From NCBI GenBank assembly GCA_036852015.1, contig JAANDG010000264.1:62001-126000 (forward strand): a stretch of DNA of 64,000 nucleotides, in the 5' to 3' direction. This DNA comes from Pelodera strongyloides. Lineage: Eukaryota; Nematoda; Chromadorea; Rhabditida; Rhabditidae. Shown one piece after another: positions 51,102 through 64,000 of the stretch. The notes under the pieces are model-generated. The model did no database searches. It was not told where the DNA came from and was given only the letters and a program-made list of their open reading frames with translations. Position numbers and translations under genes: made by a program. The first letter of the stretch is position 1. Every line of letters begins with the position of its first letter.

Positions 51102-54100
51102 CAGACCGTTAGACCATGTTTTGTGGAGATGTACAGGGGATATCTAGGTTGTGTTTTAAACCTACTATTGCGGGATACTTTACGATGAGGTTCTATGTAT
51201 CTTAATTGCTTTAACTTATTTATGCGTGTCATTTGGGGGTGTGTGGGCAGTTGATCGCTATAATGTGTGCATGTGACGTATTCACATAGAGTGAGGTCAG
51301 GGTTGCTGGAGAATTTCTATGCAAATCTATGTAAAACATGAAATCGATAACTTGACCAATTTCATTTGGCAAACAATCTGCTGGTCAGAATAAACCTTTC
51401 CTTTCTACACCTTTTGTTACTTTTCCAGAGAAGTGGAACTTCTACTCTTTTAATGTATGTCTATGCTCATGGAGTGTTATGTTACTGTAGAGAAGCATAA
51501 ACGTTTTATGTTGGTGACAAATAAGCTAATTGCAACAATAATTTGACGTGGATGTGGAGTTTCGTGACATTTCTCAATTAGAAAATACTATATTCTTATC
51601 GTAAATGGGTTGTACTCAACTATTTCCGTTAAGAGTAGTAAAGTAGAATGTTACTGAATAAATAAGGAAGGAAACTCACTTTCTCCACCTCATTATACTC
51701 GTGTATGGAAATGACCGACACATTCTCACAAATAACTACCGCGAATTGTCAAGCTACTTGTTAATTCAACACAGATATGCCTTTATGTTTTGGTTTCGAA
51801 TGCACTACATTTACCGATCACTCACATAACTGTTTCTGGAAACAAAGATAATCAAAGGTACTCGATGAGCACAAATAGTTCAGTATGTTACATGTCCAAA
51901 TCGTACAATTCCTAGAAAAGAAACATTTAGCTCAGATTTTTAGAGTTCTGTTTCCCGAAATATATGCCTTCGCTACTAACTCCGCGTCATTGTTAACAAG
52001 ATACAACGCGTTAAGGTCATTTGAATGGACTACGTTTTTCTTTGGCAGGAAGGACGTGGATTTTGGCATCAAATAAAAGTTAAATGAATCTTTGGAAGTT
52101 GGCGGCCGACGTTTCGGAAAAAAAGCATATTGGCTCATTCGCATTTTTCTGGCTCTGCATGAACCATTAGTGACCAGAAAAAAGTAGATCGACAGAGGTT
52201 TTATTCAATCAAAATGATACATGTGATCGTTGTCAAAGGTTGTTCACCCTTCACAGCGTGTACCTATTTATGGACTCTTCTAGTTATTTTTGTCCTAGCC
52301 ACCTACGTATCTCACCGCTTTCTCTTCTAATCAGATACTCTGCCAATGACTGCTACATCCCTCCCGATATCACAATTAACAGATTTTTTTCTGAGCCACA
52401 CTTTCACCACGCAAAATTGTGGGTGTTAGGTTCAGTTTAACTGTTGGACCTGATATTTTTAAAAAAATCCGTGTTTCGGTTTTTTTTAAATATAGTATTC
52501 CTCTATAAATATGAATGAAAAGTTGACACGAAAGTAGAATCATCATTTCTGCTACGTATTTTTATTTCAAGTACGCAATGTCCTTTGATTGGGTTGAATG
52601 TTTTTGTTGGATTAAATGGGCCAACCCGTCCAATTCTGCACTTCCCATGCATTTAGCTCACGGATTTAAATCATCATAAAACTTTTGCGAAGTGCTTGCA
52701 GACCCACTTCCAGTTAAAGAGTCGCTCTAAAACTAGAAATTGCATCAAATTGTGTGGGTAAAGTAACCATTTTCAGTTGCCAAACGCACAAAGAAGTTAC
52801 TAAATATAACTTTTACACCTTCACTCTCTCGATCGCTTTTTTTGCCTTACGGGTGCAAGCTTCCTCCGAACGCATTTCAGTGAGAGAATCAATTCACTTA
52901 TGTCAATAATTTTTAGGGTGCTTGTGACCATTTACAGTGAAAGTTAGAATTTTTATGTGAGGGATTCGAATCTGACGTTTGATAGACTAAGATAGAACCA
53001 TATTAACAGATCACAAAATACTCTTCGGCTTGTTAAAAAACACATCAACAAGCCAATAATCCGTCATCCTTACGAGGACCCCTTACTCTGACAATTAGAA
53101 CAACACCTTGAAACACGATGCTATAATGGAATGTTGTTTATCTTCGATAATCTGTTCTTTGACTTTTTTTATTTACAGGTTTCGAAGTTTGCTTTTCTTC
53201 ATTAAATGAAAATTATATTAGATTGCTATTATTGTTCTTTACGTATTGAGACCCAAGTATATTTTTAGCTTGACGTCAAAAGTGAGTTGTTAACGGCATG
53301 TCGCGTCCTTCCGCATATGCCCAAATGTATTTTTCGTCAAGAATTGCCCGACTGTTTCTCAGACAAAGCAATTAAAATTTCTATTAACAAAATATGATTA
53401 TACGTGCCCTTTACATTGCATTTCGTTATATTATTATGCGGCGCACTGTAATAACTGGAACACACGTAAGAAGGCCATTAGCTCAGTTGTAGAAAACGCA
53501 AGAAGTCCCCTTCTTTTCTGTCATCATCATTTCAAACGTGTAGCTCTGAAAAATATACTTCTTACATTTCATTAAAACCAAATTATATTTTCATTAATAA
53601 CTTTACGATTGTTCGTAGGAAATCGTTACATTTTATAACAAGTTCCACATGCAACAAAGAGAAACTCAATACTCCGATGAGATACAAAGTTGCCCTTTAG
53701 GATGTTCATAAACAAAGATCGGTTCGATTCTGCGACTGACAGCATTATCCTTTTACTTGGAGAACGAAGATATTTCCGGCACATATCAAAGTTTGATTGC
53801 GGCTAGAACACGGTCTCCAATCACAGTTACTTTGTTTTCATTCATACATGTATCCATAGTTTTCCAGATATAGTATTTATTATCCTCACACAATCAGTGC
53901 TTTGATCGAAATCACGAACTCAGGCTTTGTACTTAGCAAGCTATATTTATAATTAATCCTTTTCCTAAATTCTATTCCACCTGCGCTTACATCGTCAATT
54001 GCGTAGGACGTTTGCTATTTTAATTTTCGGAGATCAAGAAAAATGCACCGTTTTTACCCGGATATTCCACAGGCTTATCGTGTTCCGTTTGGTATTCTGG

Positions 54101-57100
54101 TCTCCCTAAGTCCTAATTTCATTTCTCAATGTTCTCACTCTTTGTCTCTTCCAAAAGCGGTGTCCATCCGGTGTTCGTATCCAATTTGACAATCAACGAA
54201 GATGAAATCAAGACGCCGTTCAGAGAGCAACATCGGCCACACTGAGTAGATTCACACCTCAAGATCACAAACTGAAATACTTGTTTTGGCAAATGAGAGA
54301 CCAGAAGGGCAAGTCGCTTGACTTTCGCCACTTTATTGGACTTACACGACGCCCCGTGTTGATACCTATTCCCCCAGTAAGTGTTTGTGCTCCTCTATGT
54401 AATTAGTTGTGCATTTCGCACTCTACTACTCCACTAAAGAATTTCTGGCAGCTCACCCTCACTCCCACTTAGAATCAAGCGGATCGCGACCGTAATTTAT
54501 GCTTTGAGCGGATGATGTAACTTCTTCCGAGAAACTGTGGCAAAAAACATCCTACTCACTTAGCATTATCGCTTGAATACTTCTTTGTCAATACCAGCCT
54601 CGGGATTGTGCAACAATCAAGACGACAAACAAAATTTGACTAATAACCACCAGATATTTGTAAACGGCTTCATATAGAGGCTTAATTTTCGTAGGGCATT
54701 CAATGTGCCAAAAGTCATCGATTACACATGAAACAGTGCCGATCATACGTTCGAACAAAATCATTAACATAACTGCATATATCTATTTGCTATTGGTGTT
54801 TTTTGATGGTACGTAGTGCTCGTTCTTTGCGTCCGCTATCATTTTTTTCGAGACTAATTTAGTTACCACCTTCTGGAGACCGCATATAATAACATTTAAA
54901 TTTCCGAGGTTTCTCCACTTCCTACGTACAGTGTATCTTTCTATTTCTATAGTGAATAAATGCGTGTTCGTCATGTACACATATACTTATAGTAATCTAG
55001 TATATATCCACATATACTTATAGTAATTTAGTACATATATTTATAGTAATTTAGTAACGACTGATTCGTGAAGGCCGCTTGTCATATGGCAAAATTCATA
55101 AAGGCCATGAGATACTTTGACCCTTCTCTGCACACTGCAGCCTAATGATGATAATCAAAGTTGATGAAGGAGGCCTTGAGCTCCTTACCGTGACGGCAAT
55201 AAAGTTAAATTGGCCCTTTAACTCTAATTAAACTCTCCCCCATTCAAACTTTTCTTTTGAGCATCGGTCTTCCTTATGTTTACCCATTTCCTAGATTTCG
55301 ATTTGAAAGTCATCGCTCTCCGAACTCATGTTTCTTTTATTTTACTAAACCATAATAAGGCACTAATAGAAGTTTATATCTGCATAGTTGTTACCCATCC
55401 ATGCTTCATAAATGGTACAATGCGTTTGTTTGGATTGATTGACTTCATGAACAGACAAGTTTCATGAAAGCTTACTCTAACGCTTCTGTTCTTTTGTTCT
55501 TATTAGCTATTAACTATTTTAATCTAATAATCGTTTCCGTGAAAACCGCGTGAAATAACACTAGGAAAATAAATAAAACTGCGAGAAGCGCTGTAGGCGG
55601 AATTAGAAAAATGCGACACATGTTGTGGTTTTTGTTTCAGAAATACTTTACCATTCACCATGACTTATTTTTGTAGGTATTCTAAGTAGGTCTCTAACGC
55701 AAACTACTACTGGAATGTACGTGGCATTCGGACATTCTTTCTCATATTTTGTGCCTTAGTGAAGTGAAGCAGAAGATAACTTTTAATTACTCTCTCGCTT
55801 CATCAAAATGTCCCATCTAGCACTTTGTTTCCGAAAGCACTCTATAAGTTAGAAAATTGCTAGGGACCTGTAGGACTGAACTCCATTATATACCTTCTTT
55901 ACAAAAAATAGGTGTGTTTTAGTACTGTAGAACTACACATATTGTAGCTCTGCGAGAACACCTTACGACAAGTATTCCTCTGAAATGTACATATTGAGTG
56001 TTCATGTTTCTATTTTATGTTTCTATTTTCACCTCCCTACCGTTTTACGTAAGGTTAAACCTTAATAAACGTTTACTCATCGTCCACAAATGTTTCGAAA
56101 CGTCAAAGGTAATGAGCGCAATCAGATGTTCTTGTTTTGTCTACACATTTTACTCTTTCGTCATCTTACGATATTTATTTCACAAGTACAGACTTAATTT
56201 TCCACAATCGATTCTACAAGTTCAAACACTTCCCAATGGCGCTAGACGAAATGTTCAAAGTCAAACGCGTATATTATTTATAGGGGTCCCTCGGCTAACA
56301 TACTTTTTATATGGAGGGACAGGTGATTGCCGTGCAAATCCTGAAATCACACATTTTTTTCGATCGCCCGCATTTGTGCATAAGAATAGTATTTCAGTTT
56401 AATATTTAAGCGAAAAAGAGCACACAATTTAAAATTTTGCTACAGTTTTGCTAAAAAAAATTGCTGGTAAACGTGCTAGATCACTAGTCAGAAAGCAACG
56501 TATTTGAAACCTATAGCTTGCCTCATTTAGTTGATATATTGTTAAATTCGTTAAAACAATTAGTGTTAATTTGGCAATACTACACTGGGCAACAGGAAAA
56601 CCTAAACTTCAAAAGATTACTATGTTTATGTACGTTTATTACTTATGAAATTATTTGAGTAAATATGAAGGCTTTAAATTTTTCTTTTTCTTGAGTTTAG
56701 TTTTGCGAGTTTTACCCCGGTTTTTTTGTTATTATACACTATGAAAATTCCCATAGAACAGTTCATTCCTTCTGCTGCGAATCACCATCCCTCGGGGACG
56801 ACACCCGCACATAATTTTGTTTATTTGTGTGAATGCGCAAAAAAATCATATTCACTGTTTGGAAAACATTTTCTCCATATTTAGAAAAAATATGAAGGTA
56901 TTTCTCGTGACACTCTGTTATTTTAAGGTGTGCAATCACATCAGCAATCCAACCTGCCCTCCTTCATGCTAATTATGGTCAACGATAACAAGAATCATAA
57001 ATAGGGCCATCCGAATAACAATATCATCCATACATTTTCATTCACCGATCTCTTTCATCCTTTTACTTTATTGTTGCTTTAGATTACAGGCCTGTATTCT

Positions 57101-57374
57101 CACCGCATTCGAATTGTCCGACTAAACTACGAATGTGCCTTGCAAATATTCCTAGTTGTTAATTAAATAGAATGCAAAAAGTGTATACTGTGCGCCTTTG
57201 CAGATACCCGAATTACCACAACTATGTAATGATGCAATTTTATCATTTTGCGACTGTTGTTTTTTGTAATTTCTTTCAATTTGTTTCAACTTGGCAGGTT
57301 TTGCAGGTACCTTATGATGCTAGCAGATAATGTATGCTGGCTGAGATTATTCATTTCATTTCTTCTCGCTGCAG
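51102..57374. other. intergenic, no gene supported
   Basis: More than 6 kb of AT-rich sequence lies here. Candidates looked at without success: a frame near 54160-54245 (+) that reads protein-like but lacks clear splice partners, a hydrophobic frame at 54588-54770 (-), and the open frame of 134 codons at 55998-56402 (+). None shows a family motif. Part of the gene ending at 57871 probably lies in the right end. Confidence 0.45.
54978..55055 (+). repeat. three-unit tandem repeat
   Basis: Three units of about 25-30 bases share atatacttatagtaat-tagta. The sequence is AT-rich and non-coding. Confidence 0.75.
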
Positions 57375-57871
57375 CAGTTGTTGGAACCCATCTACCTACA
57401 AACTACGTCCGGTTGTTACTACAAAGTGAGTCTGTGTGACTTTGATAATCGTCTATGAATTATTTACAATATTCTTGTTGGGAAAGACAAGCTGGAAATA
57501 CACTAAAAATCCGTACATAATCAAAACTCAATAAATATTACCGTAACTGGTGGTCAAATATATTTAATTTACACAGGCTTTTCCTGGAACATATAGGTGT
57601 GCCCTTTGCGGCAGTGCACTTACAGAATGTACGTAAAAATTGCCGTACTCTATTGAAGTACTGCCGTTATCATTCTTTACCTGTGATTCATGCTCAACCA
57701 TTTTCAGCTCCTACCGGAGAAGCATTCTCAAGAAATGAAATTTATGAAGAAATTCCGCTTCTCGGGCCACGTCCGCGACGTGCTGGAATGATGAGAACCA
57801 GTCGCAACGACGTGTCACCACTCAGACAAATTCAAACTCCCGCCGACTTGCCGATGTTCAGGTTTGGATGA
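57375..57871 (+). CDS. 3' end of an unidentified gene
   Basis: Three exon-like blocks join in phase: 57375-57425, 57577-57628 and 57708-57871. They encode a short piece with TYRCALCGSALTE (a C-x2-C pair) and a tail with EEIPLLGPRPRR, ending FRFG and a stop. The last exon follows a textbook acceptor, ccattttcag, and its donor partner is GTACGT. Upstream, 57300-57425 in another frame encodes a hydrophobic stretch (WLRLFISFLLAAAVVG) that could be a membrane span. That span would need a weak donor at GTCCGG to join the rest. I do not recognise the family; the 5' part is missing. Confidence 0.45.
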
Positions 57872-58578
57872 CGAAGAAACCAAGGTAAATACAAACAGTT
57901 GTTAGTTCTGTAGTGTGAGTGTGAGAGTTTCTCTGTCTTCCCAATTGAAAAATTAAAAAATGCTGAATTAAAGTATGCTGACCAAAATTAAAGAATGCTT
58001 ATTGCTCCACCAATTCGGAGTATTTAAGTTGTTACCCTGCGAGTGCTTGTATATTCGCCTGGTTGTAAAGCTATTTTTTTTTTAGATTCTTCGCCATTTC
58101 GAGCCACTCGCCGTTTCCAGCCCCTCTCTATTGATCGATACCTGTGTTGATCTGTTGATCTCTCACTATCACGAGTATTTACTATTCATCCATCCTCTTT
58201 GCGGTCGATAATAGCTTAATGATTTCGACTTACTTAGCTATTATATTTCCTATGGGAACAGCGTACTTTGAACCCCGTGTTTACTACTTTTGTTTACTAT
58301 GCTTTAAATTCGCTTCTTGTTTGATGCACTTAAAGCCAACAATTCATCGTTTTGTCGCTTGTTTTCCACATGAAAATAAATGTGGTCGTTAACTCGAGTT
58401 GCGCAAACACAAAAACAATCGAATGAACTTATAGTTTCGTCCCGCAGTTCGCTTTTTTCAACCGTCAATAAATAAATAGACAGTATCATTGACATAAAAT
58501 GAGGCAATACTTGTGTGGACAAACGACAAACTCCTTTACAAAGCATGCTATACAATTAGTTAAACGACGATTAAGAAA
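57872..58578. other. intergenic between convergent genes
   Basis: No exon-like block is seen. It should contain the two polyadenylation regions. Confidence 0.5.
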
Positions 58579-61500
58579 TCACATTACATCAAAATCTGAT
58601 AGGAAAGGTTGTTTCCATCGCATTTTGTATGAGCGTTGTGTTGGATCGCCCACATAATTCCACTTGGGCTTTGGAATATTGTTGGTCTTCTTGCCTTTCT
58701 TGAATGATATGTTTGATTCGGAGGTGGAACGTCTAAGCGGCTCTTTTGTGGATGGAGCTGGATTTACCTGGAAAACCATAAAATCAAGTCGCCAAACATA
58801 TGCAAACGTCAGTGACGTAAAACCAACATCCATCACTAAGTAGCTAGTCATTAGCACACTGAATTAGCAATTACTTACCTTCTTTCGTTTCGTCGAGCTT
58901 TTCGGTGCGGATGCGCTCCTCCTTTTTGGTTTCGCTTTGCTCACAGTCGGAGGTCTTGAAATCCTCTTTTTCTCCTCATTCCTCCTCTTTAAGTCCTCCC
59001 TTTCTCTTTCTTTCTGCTCTCTCTCGTATTGTTCCCTTTCTCGTCTCCGTTTATCTTCTGCAGCACGTCGACGCCGTTCCTAAAACAAAGCAAACAAATA
59101 AATTTGGTATTTAGGAAAACAATTAAGTAGTTCGTAAGTATTTCTACCATACCTCTTCCATCTGTCTCTCCTTTCTCTCTCTATTTTCTCGTTTCTTCCT
59201 GGCTGCCTCTTTGTCCAATTCTTTCCTCCTCTCTTCTTCTTCGCGTCTTTTTCGTTCTGCATCTTTCGCTTTCTTATCGTCCCTTTTCCACTCTTCTTCA
59301 TCAGAATAGTAGTCTCGCCGGAAATAAATAAATTTAAAATAATTTAATAAAAAACAATTTTCCTGGGTTTCACAACAATTGGAAGTACTTCTTTGGTACG
59401 TGCTTACTTTGGAACTTTCTCCGGTTTCTTTTTCTTTTTGGGTTTTGCTTGTTTCTTATGAACATGAGGTTGTTCACTCTGCACCGGCACTGGCTTACTT
59501 CGCTCTGAAAATAGTAAGAATGTAAAAATGCACGCAAGTTAGTGCAAATGAAACTAGTCATTCATTTAAGGTCAAAAATACTCACCAAATATTTCATCAT
59601 CTTCGTACACGTGGGGTTTCTTCTTTGGTTTTGCCTTTGGTGGTAGTGGATCTAACAATACACAGTGAAAAAATGAGATCATAAGTATGCCTTCGACTTT
59701 AAGCCTCAACGATGACGCAATTGTTATTTTAAACAAAAAAAATGTGCCCAACCAGGTGTTGGAGTAAATTCCCGAATACTGTCTCCGCTCTCCGACCATC
59801 TAATTCTTCGTGAGGATCTAGACCCGGGATCCGATCTCACGGTTCCACCAGATACTCGCCGAGCTGGATTTATAGCTAAATGCAAAGGACAGTCAGAAAC
59901 ACAAACGGATTCTTGATGTACACAATTCTCCAAGAGAAATGCATTTATGCACAGTCAAAACATGTGTTTCATCGTTTCATCGTTTTCATAAACAAAACAT
60001 TCATCCTAGATAGTAATCAATAAGTCTCACGTATTATGTCCGGTTCCCTTTGATGAACATCATAAATGACTGGCACAACTCTTTCATGAACTGCTGATGA
60101 GGATGGATCGAGATAGCAGTCTCCGTCAACATAGTATCTGCGGAAGAAAGCGCGACGAACATCTCAAATCAAAATCAAAAGGTGTTTTTTTTTCAACCAC
60201 ATTTCAATATAATTCCAGTTTGAGTAGTTTTCTTTTAATGTTTTACCTCGATGTGCACCCGGCATGAAGACACTTTCAAAAAGTCGTTGTCATTGGTCTA
60301 AATCTGAAGTATGTGTATGCCATCTGACGGTTTAACAATATCTTAACATTTTCATGATATCAATAAACAATAGCAAAGTTAATCTGTTGTTTATAGAGTA
60401 AAATGGACATAAATGATAAACATATTTTATTGGATGATGGGCAGAAATACACGGCTTGTTGTGTTGCTATCCCGGGAGTCGTTCGTGCCTGATCATAAAT
60501 TCTTTTGTTCAAACCCGAAGACACTACCTCTTTCACATTTTTTCCTCAAATTCTTGACGATAACAGTCGAATAGACCGAAAATTAAATTAAATGCGACAC
60601 TGATTTCATAAAAATATATCCCTTTGCACAATATTATTCACAACATAGCATAACTATTTTATTCACAATATGTACAAAAATAAATATTGTTCGAATGATT
60701 GCGAACCTCCTGAAAGAAACGAGGGAACGTGGTTTCTAGAAAAAATTTGGAGAAATGCTTGCAACGGGTTAACTTCCACTAAATAAATCTACCAAGGCAA
60801 TAGCTACTCGCAATAAGATGAATGACTCAAATATTATAACAACAACAAGAACTGACACCGGCGACATGCTAGAAATTGTAATAGAAACAGTTGTAAATAT
60901 CAAGGGTTGTGTTAAGATAAAATACGTTCGGCAAGTTAAACAACCACTGGACAACTACATGGGAAGCATGTAATATGCAGTTGAATTTGAAATGCACAAA
61001 TTGTTTTGAAGAACAAAAAGATATGCAGTACATACGCCAGGAAAAAAAATTATAGAACGTGGAACAAGCAAAAATATGTTTGAAAAAATACACACGTTAG
61101 TTCTTATGACTACAAACACATATTAGTTCGCATGACATATTATGTTTTAGAAAAACTTTTTCGCCAACGCTTACACAATGTTTAGGATCACAGGCAGATA
61201 AATTCTGATAGACAACTTATTACTTTGCATTCATAGTAGCAGCAACATGCTCGATAGGGTTTGAATGGCCTAATGTGGTGCTCAGAACGGTGTTCGCTCC
61301 ATGTCCATTTTTGGCATTGGTGGGCAGAGATTATTGTTGCGTCTTTGCAGAGGCTTTTGCAGGTTGTCCTAAAATGTTTTGCATGAAATCCATTAACTAA
61401 ATATTTTGTTCTAATTTGCACAATAAAAGTAATATATAATATTTATGAGTTCATAATATATATGCATTACACATGTATTATCGTTCGAATCAGTATTCGT

Positions 61501-61658
61501 GACACGCATATAGATAAACTCACAGTTTTTCCAAATGGCAGCCTCTCTTGTCGTTTTCCTGTGCCGGATGCCAATTTCTCTATTTCAGAATCGGGAATAA
61601 CTTCTCCATTTTCATCCGTAACTTTGATCACACAAACGGGCATTGTTGGAGAAAGTTT
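58579..61658 (-). CDS. charged Lys/Arg/Glu-rich coiled-coil protein
   Basis: Exons, high to low: 61658-61524 (CVIKVTDENGEVIPDSEIEK), 61368-61289, 60137-60031 (YYVDGDCYLDPSSS), 59875-59753 (Ser/Arg-rich), 59651-59586, 59504-59408 (poly-Lys), about 59320-59153, 59079-58879 and 58767-58579 (stop). Phases fit everywhere except between 59408 and about 59320, where no AG acceptor keeps the frame. The two exons before the last encode a long run of Glu/Arg/Lys typical of a single helix or coiled coil, followed by PPTVSKAKPKRRSASAPK. No enzymatic domain is seen. A nuclear, RNA-associated or cytoskeletal role would be a guess. The 5' end is not defined and may continue to 62368 or beyond. Confidence 0.65.
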
Positions 61659-62180
61659 CTGAAAGATAAATGTTAACAAAAAAGAAACATCGTTTTAATG
61701 GGCAAATAGTAGAAGATTAAAGAAGTATTTGTTGTTTTCCAGAAGGAGATTATATAAGTACTTGTAAAATACAATAGAAAGAGCATCAACACAGAATGCG
61801 TAGAAATGAAATACGCTTATTTTAAATGCAACAACTAGCAATATTGTGAAATGATTCTTGTCCACACATAGGCCATAAAATGATGGATTGCGTCGAGAAA
61901 ACACGATTGAGAATAAGGCTAATTATTTTTGTTGTCTATTCCAAGAAAATCCATACAAAAAGCAGAGGGTGGCCAAAATTACTGAAGAACATGTCAAAAA
62001 GAAACTCATATTTCGTCAATTGCCCAGAAGAAATGGAAGTGGCCTCAGAGAATGATGCTCAAAGGATGCTATTAATTGTCTGCTGAATAATTATTCAATA
62101 GACGTCAGAAGAAAGTATATATGTGTAGACGCGCGTCAGCCATATATATGTATCATTTGATATGCACCTTTGTTCCTTAG

Positions 62181-62368
62181 TCACATGCGTCGTCCCGTCC
62201 AATAATCAATATTCAAAAGGTTGGGCAGTATTGGCGGCGCAAAAGTAACTATTGTCATAATTTCCCCGTAATTATACTGGGAAATAATGTCCAAAAGCTG
62301 CAAACCAGCTAACTGAGTAATATCAAACATAGTAGGATCGGAATTCAAAACCTCTTCTGAATTTGAGA
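62181..62368 (-). CDS. possible exon, unidentified
   Basis: A block after the acceptor ATTTTTCCAG encodes EEVLNSDPTMFDITQLAG and continues through SQYNYGEIMT to a stop at 62181. An internal donor ATA|GTTACT would instead link it in phase to the exon at 61658, which would make it part of the coiled-coil gene. Both readings are open. Confidence 0.4.
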
Positions 62369-63791
62369 CTGGAAAAATAATTGGAGGCAGCAATTTCTTT
62401 TAAATAAATTGTCTTGTTACCTCAGACAATGGGACAAACATACGGCCACATTGTGGATATAGAAATATGCCAAACAAAACATCGTGTAACATGATCACAT
62501 CATAGGAAAACTAGATATTTTTATGAAACTGGAAGTGTATCGAACAAACACTTACAAACGGCTATGGTTGTCCAATTATTTGCGGATAAAGAACGAACAA
62601 CATGCGGTTGGGAGCTAACATATTAAGCGACAGCTTCTATGTTAGGAATACTACGTCTTGGGCCCTAATCAGTCAAAGTTAATTTTCTAATGGTAAGACT
62701 GTGTCCATCAACGCTGACGAAAACACATTACGGGACACCTTTTGCCGCTATACGGTTGCCACTAATGGAGGTGTGAAATGATGTAAGGAGCTCAGAAATG
62801 ACATTAGTCCGAAACGAGTAAAGGAACAAGGCGTTGCCTGGTTATTTGCGTCAGTAGCAAGCTATTTATAGTATGGAACTGGATCTTTTTCGACAAAAAA
62901 GGCGTTACATTCTCAATAGACAGGGGATATAGGTGGGATTACTATAAGGAAAGGGATAGCCCTTATACTACTAACAAAAGTGCAACGATGAGCTTTCGCA
63001 TAAAAGAAACAATGGAAAAACATACTACGAGTTGCTGCATACAAGGAACCTCGTGAGGATCTTAGCAGATGACTAAGCATGATCTTTATCAATACAAACC
63101 CGTGGAAACTGCTAGGGGCGATGATTACGAAATCAAAAAACCGGATTGATTTAAGCTCACCACAGAACTTTCCGTAAACCTATGTTTAAGCTGAATTATT
63201 ATCTGCCAAAACGATTATAGTTCGTAAGCAACTTAAGAAAGTATTTTTGCCTTTGATGATTTTAAACAAATATGAATTTCGAAAATAGATCTATAAAATA
63301 CAACGATAGGGTATGGCTAACAATTTTACTCATTTAACCAGAGATCGATCGATGAGATTAAATGAAATGTGAAGATGAAAATTTGGGGGGAAATATAGAG
63401 GTGCACTCCTTTTTTTTGGAAGAGTATGTTGAACAATTTGACAAAAAAGGAAAGAGGGGTTGGGTCAGGGCTCCTTGCAGGAAGCCCGCACATAGACGCA
63501 TGAATATATGGATGTCTACAAGAAAAAATGTGCTGGAAATATGAACTTGCAAGTTGAAACCGAAACAAGGTGCTTATTATATGTATATAGAATATCATTT
63601 TGTAAATGTTTTGTGAAGCACCACTAGAAATATTTACCAAACGAAAGCTGGAATTTGGCTACTTGGGAATCTTACAGACTTACAGAATCATTTATTATGT
63701 GCAAATTTTGCGCACTCCATCCAACTTGAGAGACCTCGAAATTTTACAGTGCAAGATGCGGTCACATACAATTAGCAAGAAAAATTACCAC
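62369..63791. other. no gene supported
   Basis: AT-rich sequence lies between two exon-like blocks on the - strand. The overlapping frames near 63326-63640 on both strands lack splice support. Confidence 0.45.
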
Positions 63792-63868
63792 GTTTTCCAG
63801 GGTGGCGGTGGCCTCACTAATATTATTCGAACAATCGGCAGTCATTCTTGGGATTTTGTCAAATATCT
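63792..63868 (-). CDS. possible exon, unidentified
   Basis: The acceptor TTTTTTTTCAG precedes a 77-base frame containing IFDKIPRMTADCSNNI, ending AAC|GTGGTA. The acceptor is strong and the frame is protein-like, but the neighbours are unknown and the gene would extend to the left edge block at 62368 or past the window. Confidence 0.35.
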
Positions 63869-64000
63869 CTGAAAAAAAACTATATTACATAGATAAACTG
63901 AAGGCAACTAGCACGCGAAAGAAACGCCGTTCGCAAGTGATGTAATGCTGAGAGGAGTTCTCTCATAACATATTGAAAATCAAGATTGCGCGTACAGAGT

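Noticed and set aside
52964..52985. B box-like gattcgaatct motif
   Set aside because: No tRNA cloverleaf can be drawn around it.
55998..56402. Open frame of 134 codons on the + strand
   Set aside because: Composition is biased to Phe, Leu and Tyr from T-rich DNA. No motif and no splice partners were found.

Overview
This window reads as a nematode nuclear genome, most likely a rhabditid or strongylid worm. It has about 38% GC, many short introns ending in TTTTCAG-type acceptors, serpentine chemoreceptor genes of the worm-specific Sra superfamily, and a LIPS-type lipase. Several gene starts have an acceptor-like site 4 to 23 bases before the ATG, as expected for spliced-leader trans-splicing. 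I rebuilt gene models by hand from reading frame, splice-site phase and family motifs. Nothing was aligned by computer.

Layout. 1-8.5 kb: a chemoreceptor cluster on the + strand (genes A, B and C). Two almost identical 3-kb direct repeats fuse the front of C to the back of A, which creates the hybrid gene B. 11.0-12.8 kb: an alpha-carbonic anhydrase (+) with zinc ligands and catalytic residues intact. 14.5-17.6 kb: a four-pass membrane protein of unknown function (+). 18.6-19.6 kb: a small single-pass secretory-pathway membrane protein (-). 22.2-45.5 kb: a complete UBR5/hyd-type HECT ubiquitin ligase (-), rebuilt as 62 coding exons and 2564 residues, with UBA, beta-propeller, UBR-box, acidic, MLLE and HECT parts in the usual order. 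48.3-51.1 kb: a complete 10-exon class 2 lipase (+) that starts head-to-head with UBR5. 57.4-57.9 kb: the 3' end of an unidentified gene (+). 58.6-61.7 kb: a highly charged coiled-coil protein (-). Further exon-like pieces lie up to the right edge.

The genes do not form a pathway; this is an ordinary multi-gene stretch of worm chromosome. The interest lies in its structure. It includes the chimeric chemoreceptor with its filler junction, and one homologous splice donor that is GT, AT and GC in the three paralogues. It also includes a MITE family flanked by TTAA, with one relic abutting the splice donor of the UBR5 UBA exon. A 630-bp palindromic 'ctacccc' element sits in a UBR5 intron, and a long foldback element carrying a tRNA-like B box sits in UBR5 intron 2.
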